In this document: positions 42,833 through 51,315 of the stretch, piece after piece
Position numbering within the stretch: the stretch's first letter is position 1
Layout of the letters: every line of letters starts with the position of its first letter
Source: Streptomyces sp. WAC 01529
GTDB taxonomy: Bacteria > Actinomycetota > Actinomycetes > Streptomycetales > Streptomycetaceae
Length of the DNA stretch: 64,000 bases
Direction: 5' to 3'
NCBI RefSeq assembly: GCF_003945545.1
Contig: NZ_CP029617.1
Location: forward strand, 7,777,001 to 7,841,000
Program-made: the position numbers and the translations under genes
The notes under the pieces: generated by a model
Databases searched by the model: none
Seen by the model: only the letters and a program-made list of their open reading frames with translations
Told to the model about the DNA's origin: nothing

Positions 42833-43432
42833 ATGTTCCTCACACACAAGCGAGCGACCGCGCGCAATCGAGTCGCACACAAGCGAGCCGTCGCCCCCGC
42901 CCTCCTGGCCGCCTCCGTCTTCGTCACGGGGGCCGCGCTCACGGGCTGCTCCGGCGACTCCTCCGCCGCGTCCAAGGAGAAGGAGGCATCGCCGACGAGC
43001 GCCTTCGACCGGGCGCTGGCCTACTCGGAGTGCATGCGGAGCAACGGAGTCCCCGACTTCCCCGACCCGCAGCAGGACACCGGCGGCGTCAAGCTGACCC
43101 CGGAGGGCAACGCCGACCCGAACTCCGAGGGGTTCAAGAAGGCCGTGGAGGCCTGCCAGGACAAGGCGCCGCAGGGCCTCGGCGGAGGCGGCGGCGGGGG
43201 CGGCGGCGAGGCCATCGACTCGGCCAAGGTCGCCGCGTGGGCCAAGTGCCTGCGGAAGAACGGCGTACCGAAGTTCCCCGACCCCGAGATCAACGGCGGC
43301 ACCATGAACATCGACCTCGTCGGCGCGGGCGTCGACCCGCAGAGCGCCGCGTTCACCAAGGCCATGCAGACCTGCCAGAGCAAGTACCCGGGCGGCGGCG
43401 TCATGTTCGGGCCCGCCGGGGGTGGGCAGTGA
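42833..43432 (+). CDS. Lipoprotein with duplicated Cys-NGVPxFPDP repeat
   Basis: A 199-residue exported lipoprotein. The ATG at 42833 puts a basic n-region and hydrophobic core before the lipobox LTGC (Cys39). A GTG at 42803 is possible but makes a longer n-region. After a Ser/Lys linker come two copies of one unit: C67-MRSNGVPDFPDP with Cys108, and C139-LRKNGVPKFPDP with Cys181, split by a Gly-rich run. Each unit could hold one disulfide outside the membrane. The stop overlaps the next start (GTGA), tying it to the ABC export genes. It may be a substrate-capturing or gating subunit; the function is not established. Confidence 0.9.
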   Translation: MFLTHKRATARNRVAHKRAVAPALLAASVFVTGAALTGCSGDSSAASKEKEASPTSAFDRALAYSECMRSNGVPDFPDPQQDTGGVKLTPEGNADPNSEGFKKAVEACQDKAPQGLGGGGGGGGGEAIDSAKVAAWAKCLRKNGVPKFPDPEINGGTMNIDLVGAGVDPQSAAFTKAMQTCQSKYPGGGVMFGPAGGGQ

Positions 43433-44838
43433 CTCCGGACGGCACGGACGAGATGGCACCGGACCGGCCATCCGCACCCGAACGGCGACCCGGGGCGGAC
43501 CGGCCGGCCGGGGCCGACAGGTCAGCCGGGGCGCTGGAGCGCCACAGCACCGGCCAGGTGTCGACCAAGACCTCCAGGGACGTCGACACGGCCGCCGAGG
43601 AAGAGCCCGCCAGGGAACTCGACACGGCCGCCGCACAGGAACCCCCGGCCAAGGACGAGGAGCAGCCCGGCAGCGCCCGCAGGCGCCGCCCGCTGCGCAC
43701 CTCGCTGATCGTGCTCGCCGCCACGGTGGTCGCCGCCGCCGTGGGCATCGCCGCCACCGGGACCCTCGGCGGCGACGGCACCGACTCCGCGAGCGCCGCC
43801 CCGACGGGACCGCCCGCGACGGCCAAGGTGGAACGGACCACGCTGACCGACTCCGAGACGGTCGACGGCAACCTCGGCTACGGCGACGCGCAGACCGTGC
43901 AGGCCCCCGCCTCCTCGACCGGCACCGGCGACTCCGGGCAGGGCGGCGCCTCCGGCGGCGACAAGGGCGACGGCATCCTCACCTGGCTCCCCGAAGAGAG
44001 CAAGGTCATCAAGCGCGGCGACACCGCCTACCGCGTCGACGAGCAGAAGGTCCCGCTCCTGTACGGGTCCTTCCCGCTCTACCGCACCCTCAAGTCCGGC
44101 ACCGAGGGCGCCGACGTCAAGATGCTGGAGAAGAACCTCCGCGCCCTCGGCCACACCGGCTTCACGGTCGACGACACCTACGACTCCGCCACCGCCGAAG
44201 CCGTGCGGGACTGGCAGGACGACCTCAACCGCGAGGAGACCGGCGAGGTCCGGCCGGGGGAGGCTTTGGTCGCCCCGGAAGCCCGGCGCGTCGCGAACGT
44301 GACGGCCACCCCCGGCGCCGCCCTGAACGGAAACCTGTTCTCCTGGACCGGCACCGAGCGCATCGTCGGCGTCGACCTGGACGTGCAGTTCGAGGACCTG
44401 GTCGACAAGGGCACCGAGGCCACGGTCAGGCTCCCGGACGACACCACGGTCAAGGCCAAGGTGACCGACATCGGCACCCCGTCGACGTCCAAGGGCGACG
44501 ACTCCGGTTCCGGCGAGTCCGACTCCGGGTCCGGCGGCTCGGGCGGCAACGAGGACCCCACGCTGCCCGTCGAGTTGACGGTGAAGGACCAGAAGGGGCT
44601 CGGCCGCTACCAGGCCGCCGCCGTCGAGGTCACCCTGAAGGCCGAGACCCGCGAGGACGTGCTCGTCGTTCCCGTCAACGCCCTCGTGGCGCGGAAGGGA
44701 GGCGGCTACGCCGTGGAGGTCGTCACGGCGGACGGCACCGCGCTGCGCCCGGTCAAGCCCGGCATGTTCGCGGACAGCAGGGTCGAGATCTCCGGGTCCG
44801 GCATCAAGGAAGGCACCGTCGTGGGGGTCCCCAAGTGA
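43429..44838 (+). CDS. MacA/HlyD-like membrane adaptor with peptidoglycan-binding segment
   Basis: A 469-residue protein (GTG at 43429, GTGA overlap). The N-terminal ~85 residues are charged and disordered, then RRRRPLR precedes one membrane segment (about 91-111). The outer part has a PG_binding_1-like stretch (LYRTLKSGTEGADVKMLEKN through YDSATAEAVRDWQ) and a HlyD/RND-type beta-barrel region interrupted by a Ser/Gly/Asp linker. In this actinobacterial arrangement the adaptor works with a MacB-type ABC transporter and may anchor it to the wall. It lies in one operon with the lipoprotein, ATPase and permease genes. Confidence 0.9.
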   Translation: MTPDGTDEMAPDRPSAPERRPGADRPAGADRSAGALERHSTGQVSTKTSRDVDTAAEEEPARELDTAAAQEPPAKDEEQPGSARRRRPLRTSLIVLAATVVAAAVGIAATGTLGGDGTDSASAAPTGPPATAKVERTTLTDSETVDGNLGYGDAQTVQAPASSTGTGDSGQGGASGGDKGDGILTWLPEESKVIKRGDTAYRVDEQKVPLLYGSFPLYRTLKSGTEGADVKMLEKNLRALGHTGFTVDDTYDSATAEAVRDWQDDLNREETGEVRPGEALVAPEARRVANVTATPGAALNGNLFSWTGTERIVGVDLDVQFEDLVDKGTEATVRLPDDTTVKAKVTDIGTPSTSKGDDSGSGESDSGSGGSGGNEDPTLPVELTVKDQKGLGRYQAAAVEVTLKAETREDVLVVPVNALVARKGGGYAVEVVTADGTALRPVKPGMFADSRVEISGSGIKEGTVVGVPK

Positions 44839-45578
44839 CCTGGCAGGCAACGGGGGCGACCACGGACCGCCCGGTGGTCGAACTGGCGGGGGTGTCCAAG
44901 ACGTACGGGGACGTCGCCGCCCTGCGCGACGCGGACCTGGTCATCCGGCGGGGCGAACTCCTCGCCATCGTCGGCCCCTCGGGCTCCGGCAAGTCCACCA
45001 TGCTCAACATCATGGGCACCCTGGACCGCCCCACCCAGGGCACCGTACGCATCGACGGGCACGACGCGGCCAGCCTGAGCGACCGCGAGCTGTCCGCGCT
45101 GCGGGCCGGCACCATCGGCTTCGTCTTCCAGCAGTTCCACCTGGCCTCCGGAGTGCCCGCGCTCGACAGCGTCGCGGACGGGCTGCTGTACAGCGGCAGG
45201 CCGCGCGGCGAACGGCGCCGCCTCGCCGAGAAGGCGCTGCGCCGGGTCGGCCTCGGCCACCGCCTCTACCACCAGCCGCACCAGCTCTCCGGCGGCGAGA
45301 AGCAGCGCGTGGCGATCGCCAGGGCCGTGCTCGGCGACCCCCCGCTGCTGCTGGCCGACGAGCCGACCGGCGCCCTGGACTCGCGGTCCGGCGCCGTGGT
45401 GATCGAGCTGCTGCACGAGCTGCACGAGGCCGGCACGACGGTGGTCGTCATCACGCACGACCGGGACATCGCCGCCACCCTGCCCCGCGAGGTACGGGTC
45501 AAGGACGGCCGCCTGGAGCACGACTCCGGCCGCGCGGGCACGTCCACTTCCCTGGTGCCCGAGGAGGCCGTGCGATGA
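44835..45578 (+). CDS. MacB/LolD-type ABC transporter ATPase
   Basis: A 247-residue ATPase (GTG at 44835 within a GTGA overlap). Walker A is GPSGSGKST, the Q-loop is VFQQFH, the signature is LSGGEKQRVAIARA, Walker B is LLLADEPTGALDS, and the switch His is in VITHDRD. LADEPTGALD and the short length are typical of the MacB/LolCDE/FtsE group. It powers the adjacent permease; the permease start overlaps its stop (ATGA). Confidence 0.95.
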   Translation: MTWQATGATTDRPVVELAGVSKTYGDVAALRDADLVIRRGELLAIVGPSGSGKSTMLNIMGTLDRPTQGTVRIDGHDAASLSDRELSALRAGTIGFVFQQFHLASGVPALDSVADGLLYSGRPRGERRRLAEKALRRVGLGHRLYHQPHQLSGGEKQRVAIARAVLGDPPLLLADEPTGALDSRSGAVVIELLHELHEAGTTVVVITHDRDIAATLPREVRVKDGRLEHDSGRAGTSTSLVPEEAVR

Positions 45579-46825
45579 GCGCGACGAACACGATCAGGGA
45601 ACTGGAGGGGGCCGCGAACCCCGAGCCGCCGCGGCGGCCGAAGCCCGCCCGGATGAACCCGGCCGACGTGCTGCGGGTCGGCGGCTCCGGACTGCGCTCA
45701 CGGCCGATGCGGGTCTTCCTCTCGGCGCTCGGCATCGCCATCGGCATCGCCGCGATGATCGGCGTGGTCGGCATCTCCACCTCCTCCACCGAGGACCTCA
45801 ACCGCAGGCTCCAGGCCATGGGGACCAACCTCCTGACCGTCACACCCGGCCAGTCCTTCGTGGGCGACGCGGCCCATCTGCCCGCCGAGTCCGTCGAGAT
45901 GATCGGCAACATGGACGACGTGGAGTCGGTCTCCGCCATCGGCAAGACCAGCGCGAAGGTCTACCGCAACGACCACACCCCCAAGCAGGAGACCGGCGGC
46001 CTCACGGTCGCCGCCGCCCGCACCGACCTGCCGAAGTCGGTCGGCGCCGAGATCGTCGACGGCCGCTGGCTCAACGCCGCCAACAGCCGCTACCCGGCCG
46101 CCGTCCTCGGCCCCAAGGCCGCCGAACAGCTCGGCGTGCACAGGGCGGGCCCCGACGTGAAGGTCTGGCTCGGCGGTCGCTGGTACACCGTCGTCGGCCT
46201 GCTCGCGGCCAACGAACTCGTGCCCTCGCTGGACTCCTCGGTCCTCGTCGGCTGGACGGTCGCGGAGAAGGAACTGGGCTTCGACGGCTACCCGACCGCC
46301 ATCTACACCCGCGCCGAAGAGGCGGCCGTCAACGACGTCCAGAGCGTCCTCGGCGCCACCGCCAACCCGGAGACCCCCAGCGAGACCACCGTCTCCCGGC
46401 CCTCCGACGCGCTGGCCGCCAAGGAAGCCACCGACGACGCCCTCAGCGGACTGCTGCTCGGCCTCGGCGGGGTCGCCCTGCTCGTGGGCGGGGTCGGTGT
46501 GGCCAACACCATGGTCATCTCCGTACTCGAACGCCGCTCCGAGATCGGCCTGCGCCGCGCACTGGGCGCCACCCGGGGCCAGATACGCACCCAGTTCCTG
46601 GCCGAGGCGCTGCTCCTTTCGGCACTCGGCGGGCTCGGCGGCGTCCTGCTCGGCATCGCCGTCACCGGCGGCTACGCCTCCTACCAGGGCTGGCCGTCCG
46701 TCGTCCCCCTCTGGGCGATGGCGGGCGGGGTGGGCGCCACCCTGGTCATCGGCGGCCTCGCCGGGTTCTATCCGGCGGTACGAGCCGCCAGGCTGCCCCC
46801 GACCGAGGCCCTGGCCACGACCTGA
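45575..46825 (+). CDS. MacB-like ABC transporter permease
   Basis: A 416-residue permease with MacB/FtsX topology: an N-terminal membrane helix (about 45-65), a large extracytoplasmic domain, then three C-terminal helices. The conserved ERRSEIGLRRALGATRGQI stretch lies between the second and third helix. It completes the lipoprotein-adaptor-ATPase-permease set. Such systems export peptides or lipids or sense envelope stress. It could export or give tolerance to the peptide made upstream, but the hairpin at 42668-42700 separates the transcripts and the link is unproven. Confidence 0.93.
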   Translation: MSATNTIRELEGAANPEPPRRPKPARMNPADVLRVGGSGLRSRPMRVFLSALGIAIGIAAMIGVVGISTSSTEDLNRRLQAMGTNLLTVTPGQSFVGDAAHLPAESVEMIGNMDDVESVSAIGKTSAKVYRNDHTPKQETGGLTVAAARTDLPKSVGAEIVDGRWLNAANSRYPAAVLGPKAAEQLGVHRAGPDVKVWLGGRWYTVVGLLAANELVPSLDSSVLVGWTVAEKELGFDGYPTAIYTRAEEAAVNDVQSVLGATANPETPSETTVSRPSDALAAKEATDDALSGLLLGLGGVALLVGGVGVANTMVISVLERRSEIGLRRALGATRGQIRTQFLAEALLLSALGGLGGVLLGIAVTGGYASYQGWPSVVPLWAMAGGVGATLVIGGLAGFYPAVRAARLPPTEALATT

Positions 46826-46873
46826 CCCGCTGAGAGGCACCACCTGGGACCGCGGTGCGCCCGCTGGAACCAT

Positions 46874-46890
46874 CCCCCGTGCCACGGGGG
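46874..46890. terminator. Bidirectional hairpin between convergent genes
   Basis: CCCCCGT-GCC-ACGGGGG is a perfect 7-bp stem with a 3-base loop in the gap between the permease gene and the convergent luciferase-like gene. Confidence 0.65.
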
Positions 46891-46947
46891 CACCGCGCCC
46901 GCCCGTTCCGCCCCGGGCCGATCCCGGCAGGCGGCACGGGCGGGACC

Positions 46948-47955
46948 TCAGGCCTCGACCAGCCCCGCGATCCCGGCGAGGCCCCGGAAGGAGTCCAGGA
47001 GGCCCTCACGGTCGTACGTACTGGTCGTCACCAGCACTTCCTGGGCGCCGCTCTCCTTGATCACCCGCTCCAGACCGTCCGCGACCTGCTCCCGCGTGCC
47101 GTACAGATGGCCGCGCAGCCCCGACTCGTAGAAGCCGCGCTCCTTCTCCGTCATCGTCAGGGCCTCCACGCGCTCGGCCGGGGGAAGCGGCGGGAACGTC
47201 CCGTGGGTGCGGGAGTACGCCAGCGACCAGGCCTCCGGTATCAGCAGCCGGCGGGCCTCCTCCTCGCTCCGCGCGACGGCGACCGTGCCCGCGATCACGA
47301 CATACGGCTCCGCCAGCCAGGGCGAGGGGCGGAACCCGCCGCGGTACGCCTCGATGCCGCGCAGCATCTTCTCGCGGCCCCTGATGTCCCCGATGACCAG
47401 CGGAAGACCAGCCTCGGCGGCGATCGTGGCGCCTTCACCCACGGCGAGGACGTACGGCGGGACGGTAAGGCCCTCCGCGGGGCGGGCCCGCACACCGGTG
47501 CCGGACGTGCCGCGGAACCAGCCGAGCAGCTCGGTCAATTGCGCGGCGAAGTCCTGGGCGTCGTGCTTGTCGCGCCCGAGCGCCTTGCGCACCCCGTCCG
47601 TGAAGCCGACGGAACGGCCGAGCCCCATGTCGATCCGGCCCGGGAAGAGCGACTCCAGGACCCCGAACTGCTCGGCCACCACCAGCGATTGGTGGTTGGG
47701 CAGCATCACGCCGCCCGTGCCGACCCGGATGGTCCGGGTGGCCGCCGCGACAGCCGCGGCGAGGACCGTGGGCGCGGAGCCCGCGACGCCCGGCACGCCG
47801 TGATGCTCCGAGACCCAGAAGCGGTGGTAGCCGAGCGCCTCCAGCTCCTGGGCCAGGCGCACGGTGTCGCGCAGGGCCTCGGGACCGTCGTGCCCCTCCC
47901 GGGTGCGCGAGCGGTCGAGGACGGAGAACCGGGTTGCCGCGATCACTGAACTCAC
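46948..47955 (-). CDS. LLM-class flavin-dependent oxidoreductase
   Basis: A 335-residue luciferase-like (COG2141/MsnO8-type) monooxygenase, GTG start. Family features are seen in order: SEHHG near residue 50, VGTGGVMLPNHQ, the GRIDMGLGRS stretch, and a late GTREQVADGL. These enzymes use reduced FMN or F420 on varied substrates; the substrate cannot be deduced here. It is convergent with the ABC permease gene and stands alone. Confidence 0.9.
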   Translation of the reverse strand: MSSVIAATRFSVLDRSRTREGHDGPEALRDTVRLAQELEALGYHRFWVSEHHGVPGVAGSAPTVLAAAVAAATRTIRVGTGGVMLPNHQSLVVAEQFGVLESLFPGRIDMGLGRSVGFTDGVRKALGRDKHDAQDFAAQLTELLGWFRGTSGTGVRARPAEGLTVPPYVLAVGEGATIAAEAGLPLVIGDIRGREKMLRGIEAYRGGFRPSPWLAEPYVVIAGTVAVARSEEEARRLLIPEAWSLAYSRTHGTFPPLPPAERVEALTMTEKERGFYESGLRGHLYGTREQVADGLERVIKESGAQEVLVTTSTYDREGLLDSFRGLAGIAGLVEA

Positions 47956-48048
47956 GCTCGGTTCAACACCTGGGAGCCGCGATCATTCCCGCCCCGGACT
48001 CCGGCCGCGGATCCCCGTCGCGCCGACCACGCTGATTACGCTGATGCC

Positions 48049-48537
48049 GTGACCGACGACAAGAGACCTCTGGCCGTGTTCGACCTGGACAACACCCTCG
48101 CGGACACCGCGCACCGCCAGAAGTACCTGGAGCGCAAGCCGCGCGACTGGAACGCGTTCTTCGCCGCGGCCCCGCACGATCCGCCGCTGGCGCCCGGCAT
48201 CGAGCTGGCCCTCGCGAGCGCCAAGGAGTGCGAGGTCGTCTACCTCACGGGCCGCCCCGAGCGCTGCCGCGCCGACACGGAGGCCTGGCTGGCACGCCAG
48301 GGCCTGCCGGCGGGCCGCGTCTGGATGCGCGGCAACGCGGACCGGCGCCCGGCGCGCCGCACCAAAGTGGAGATCCTGCGGGACCTCGCCCGCAAACGGG
48401 AGATCCGGATGCTGGTGGACGACGACGGGCTGGTCTGCGCGGACGCGGCCCGCGCGGGCTTCACGGTCGTACGAGCGGACTGGGCGGACACCTCGGAGGC
48501 CCTGAAGACCGCCCAGGAGAAGGAAGGCCGCACCTGA
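48049..48537 (+). CDS. Small HAD-superfamily phosphatase (PNK-phosphatase-like)
   Basis: A 162-residue HAD protein, GTG start. Motif I is DLDNT (D12, D14), motif II Thr lies in YLTGRPE, the Lys is in RRTKVEIL, and motif III/IV is LVDDDGLV. With so small a cap it resembles the phosphatase half of polynucleotide kinase-phosphatases. The substrate is unknown. It is convergent with the dodecin gene. Confidence 0.87.
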   Translation: MTDDKRPLAVFDLDNTLADTAHRQKYLERKPRDWNAFFAAAPHDPPLAPGIELALASAKECEVVYLTGRPERCRADTEAWLARQGLPAGRVWMRGNADRRPARRTKVEILRDLARKREIRMLVDDDGLVCADAARAGFTVVRADWADTSEALKTAQEKEGRT

Positions 48538-48571
48538 GAGGGCCTGAGAGGACCTGAGAGGCGCCCTCAGG
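48531..48571. terminator. Tandem 10-bp repeat and hairpin at the HAD/dodecin 3' ends
   Basis: Three near copies of a 10-bp unit ending CCTGAGAG start at the HAD stop codon (48531-48560). The last copy pairs with GCCCTCAGG to give a CCTGAG...CTCAGG hairpin, a plausible shared terminator. Confidence 0.5.
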
Positions 48572-48580
48572 GGGAGGCGG

Positions 48581-48802
48581 CTACGTGAGGTCGCCGTCCT
48601 CCAGGCGGAACCCCACCTTCAGGCCGACCTGGTAGTGCTGGATCTCCCCGTTCTCGATGTGCCCCCGCACCTGCGTGACCTCGAACCAGTCAAGAGAGCG
48701 CAACGTCTGCGAGGCCCGCGCGATCCCGTTGCGGATCGCCTGGTCGACTCCCTCGTGAGAGGTGCCGACGATCTCGGTGACACGGTAGGTGTGGTTCGAC
48801 AT
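48581..48802 (-). CDS. Dodecin (flavin-binding)
   Basis: A 73-residue protein beginning MSNHTYRVTEIVG; the ATG at 48802 gives the standard length, and the 20-residue upstream extension is non-native. The body (SHEGVDQAIRNGIARASQT, W-F-E-V-T-Q-V-R-G, and YQVGLKVGFRLED) is characteristic of dodecin, a dodecameric flavin store. It is divergent from the ABC binding-protein gene. Confidence 0.93.
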   Translation of the reverse strand: MSNHTYRVTEIVGTSHEGVDQAIRNGIARASQTLRSLDWFEVTQVRGHIENGEIQHYQVGLKVGFRLEDGDLT

Positions 48803-48950
48803 GGGGGAATTCCTCCCGGCCGTGGGTGACGTCGTGGAGTGCGTCACTCCACCGTGCAGCAACGCGCGCGGACGCGCGAGATGGCGTACCCGACGGAGTA
48901 CCCGAGGTAACGCGGTGGCCGGGGTGGCGCAGGTATCCGGGAGTTACCCC

Positions 48951-48979
48951 TTGACCGGCCCTTTGGTACAGACCAAAAT
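48951..48979 (+). promoter_or_regulatory. Predicted sigma70-like promoter of the orphan binding-protein gene
   Basis: TTGACC (48951-48956), a 17-base spacer, and CAAAAT (48974-48979), about 75 bases before the GTG start. The -10 overlaps a palindrome (next entry). Predicted by eye only. Confidence 0.5.
48962..48977. promoter_or_regulatory. DasR-like (dre-type) operator candidate
   Basis: TTTGGTACAGACCAAA has perfect 6-bp arms around ACAG. Its core TGGTACAGACCA differs at two positions from TGGTCTAGACCA, the core of the GntR-family DasR responsive element I know from Streptomyces. It sits on the -10 of the predicted promoter, where a repressor would block initiation. Confidence 0.5.
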
Positions 48980-49052
48980 CCAGCCAGTACCCGTTCGAGC
49001 CATCTGCTCACCCCCCGCGTCGGGCTGACCTTCCCCTGTCCGCAGGCAGAAA

Positions 49053-50342
49053 GTGACCCACGTGAACCCGCACCGCCGCGCCGCCATGCCGCTGGCCCTC
49101 GCGCTCTCCTCGACCTTGCTGCTCGCCGGGTGCGGGCTGCTGCCGGGGGAGGACGAGCGCCGCACCGTCACCGTCTGGATGATGAAGGGCAGCGCGTCCC
49201 CGGAGTTCGTCGCACGCTTCACCGAGGACTTCGAGAAGGAGCACCAGGCCATCGACCTGGACATCCGGGTCCAGGAGTGGACGGGCATCGGCGCCAAGGT
49301 CAAGAAGGCCCTCAAGGACGAGGGCGGAGACGGGCCCGACGTCATCGAGGTCGGCAACACCCAGGTCGCCCAGTACGTCGACGAGGGCGGCCTGTACGAC
49401 CTGACGCTGGAGTCCGCACGCGACCTCGGCATGGACGACTGGCTGCCGGGCCTCGCCGAGCCGGGCAACTACAACGGCGCCCAGTACGGCATCCCCTGGT
49501 ACGCCGCCAACCGCGTCGTCATCTACCACAAGGACCTCTTCGCGAAGGCGGGCATCAAGCGCCCGCCCCGCACCCGCGAGGAGTGGCTGGCCGACACGGA
49601 GAAGCTCAACACCGCGGGGAACCAGGGCATCTACCTCGCGGGCCAGGACTGGTACACCCTCGCCGGATTCATCTGGGACGAGGGCGGCGACCTCGCCAAG
49701 GAGACCAAGGAGTCCTCCGGCGACTGGCGCGGCACCCTGGACTCGGCCGCGGCGCTGCGCGGCATGGAGTTCTACCAGCGCCTCCAGGCCCTCGGCAGGG
49801 GACCGCGCGACGCCGACGAGGAACACCCCCCGCAGGCCGGGGTCTTCGCGGGCGGCGACGTCGCCCAGATCGTCGCGGTGCCCGGCGCGGCGCGGGCCAT
49901 CGAGGAGAAGAACCCCGAACTGAAGGGCAGACTCGGCTACTTCCCGATCCCCGGCAAGACGGCCCGCAAGCCCGGCGCGGTCTTCACCGGCGGCTCCGAC
50001 CTCGTCGTGCCCGAGCGCAGCGACGACCACAAGGGCGCCGTGGAGGTGATCAAGGCGCTGGCGGGCGAGAAGTGGCAGACCGACCTGGCGAGGACCATGA
50101 ACTACGTGCCCAACAAGGCGAAGCTGGCCCCCGCCGTGGCGGGCGAGGAGGGCGTCGCGGCGATGGCCGCCGGCGCCGCGAACGGCCGGGCGACCCCCAA
50201 CTCGCCGCGCTGGGCGGCCGTCGAGGCCGACAACCCCATCAAGGGCTATATGACCGCGGTCCTGACGGGCGGCGACCCGGCGTCCCGGGCCCGCGAGGCC
50301 TCCCGCAAGATCACCAGGACGCTGGACGTCGGCGGAGTGTGA
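49053..50342 (+). CDS. Sugar-type ABC transporter solute-binding lipoprotein (orphan)
   Basis: A 429-residue family-1 extracellular binding protein. Lipobox LAGC puts the lipidated Cys at 27; a GTG nine bases downstream is an equally possible start. The rest is typical: VTVWMMKGS, a GPDVIEVGNTQ stretch, PWYAANRVVIYHKDLF and FTGGSDLVVPE. The ligand is probably a sugar or oligosaccharide. No permease or ATPase is adjacent, so it must use components encoded elsewhere. A DasR-like site upstream hints at aminosugar control. The 3' end is 10 bases from the convergent egtD. Confidence 0.93.
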   Translation: MTHVNPHRRAAMPLALALSSTLLLAGCGLLPGEDERRTVTVWMMKGSASPEFVARFTEDFEKEHQAIDLDIRVQEWTGIGAKVKKALKDEGGDGPDVIEVGNTQVAQYVDEGGLYDLTLESARDLGMDDWLPGLAEPGNYNGAQYGIPWYAANRVVIYHKDLFAKAGIKRPPRTREEWLADTEKLNTAGNQGIYLAGQDWYTLAGFIWDEGGDLAKETKESSGDWRGTLDSAAALRGMEFYQRLQALGRGPRDADEEHPPQAGVFAGGDVAQIVAVPGAARAIEEKNPELKGRLGYFPIPGKTARKPGAVFTGGSDLVVPERSDDHKGAVEVIKALAGEKWQTDLARTMNYVPNKAKLAPAVAGEEGVAAMAAGAANGRATPNSPRWAAVEADNPIKGYMTAVLTGGDPASRAREASRKITRTLDVGGV

Positions 50343-50352
50343 ACGGGCGGGC

Positions 50353-51315
50353 CTACACCGGCGTGCTCAGCGACAGCGCGAAGCGCCCCCGCTCATCGGT
50401 CCACCAGTGCGTCAGGTCCAGCCCGCAGGCGGCGAGTTCGGCCCGCACCCCCTCCTGTCTGAACTTCGCCGAGATCTCCGTGCGCGTCTCCTCGCCCGCG
50501 GCGAAGTCGACGGCCAGGTCGAGCGCGGGGATCTTCACCGTCTGGTCGGCCGTCGAGCGCAGCCGCATCTCGATCCACTCGTTCTCGCGGTCCCAGACGG
50601 CGACGTGGTCGAAGGCGGCGGGGTCGAAGTCCGCCTCCAGCTCGCGGTTCATCACCGCGAGGACGTTCTTGTTGAACGAGGCCGTCACCCCCGCCGAATC
50701 GTCGTACGCCGAGACGAGCACCGACTCGTCCTTCACCAGGTCGGTGCCGAGGAGCAGCGCGTCGCCGGGGGAGAGCAGGTCGCGCACCGAGGAGAGGAAC
50801 GCGGTGCGCTCGGTGGGCAGGAGGTTGCCGATCGTGCCGCCGAGGAACGCGACCAGGCGCGGACCGGGCGTGCCCGGCAGCGCGAGGCCGCGCGTGAAGT
50901 CGGCGATCAGGGCGTGCACGTCGAGCGAGGGCCGCTGCGCGAGCAGGGTGTTCGCCGCGCCGGTCAGCGCGCTCTCGCTGACGTCCACGGGGACGTAGGT
51001 GTGCAGGGAGGTCATGGCGTCGATCAGATGGCGGGTCTTCTCCGAGGAGCCGGAGCCCAGCTCGATCAGGGTGCGTACGCCCGTGATCTCGGCGATCTCG
51101 GCGGCGCGGGCGACCAGGATCTCCCGCTCGGCGCGCGTCGGGTAGTACTCGGGCAGGGTGGTGATCTCCTCGAAGAGGGCGCTGCCGCGCGCGTCGTAGA
51201 ACCACTTGGGCGGCAGCGTCTTCGGGGTGCGGGTCAGGCCGTGCAGTACGTCGGCGCGCAGCGCGGCGCCGGTGGCGTCCTCGGGCAGGGTGCGGGTCAG
51301 CAGGAACGGGCTCAC
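50353..51315 (-). CDS. egtD: Hercynine synthase: histidine N-alpha-trimethyltransferase
   Basis: A 320-residue SAM-dependent methyltransferase that converts His to hercynine, the first step of ergothioneine synthesis. The EgtD family pattern is clear: PPKWFYDARGSALFEEI, LPEYYPTRAE, LIELGSGSSEKTR (SAM site), VAFLGGTIGN and a C-terminal EISAKFR. GTG start in a GTGA overlap with egtC; last gene of the operon. Confidence 0.97.
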   Translation of the reverse strand: MSPFLLTRTLPEDATGAALRADVLHGLTRTPKTLPPKWFYDARGSALFEEITTLPEYYPTRAEREILVARAAEIAEITGVRTLIELGSGSSEKTRHLIDAMTSLHTYVPVDVSESALTGAANTLLAQRPSLDVHALIADFTRGLALPGTPGPRLVAFLGGTIGNLLPTERTAFLSSVRDLLSPGDALLLGTDLVKDESVLVSAYDDSAGVTASFNKNVLAVMNRELEADFDPAAFDHVAVWDRENEWIEMRLRSTADQTVKIPALDLAVDFAAGEETRTEISAKFRQEGVRAELAACGLDLTHWWTDERGRFALSLSTPV

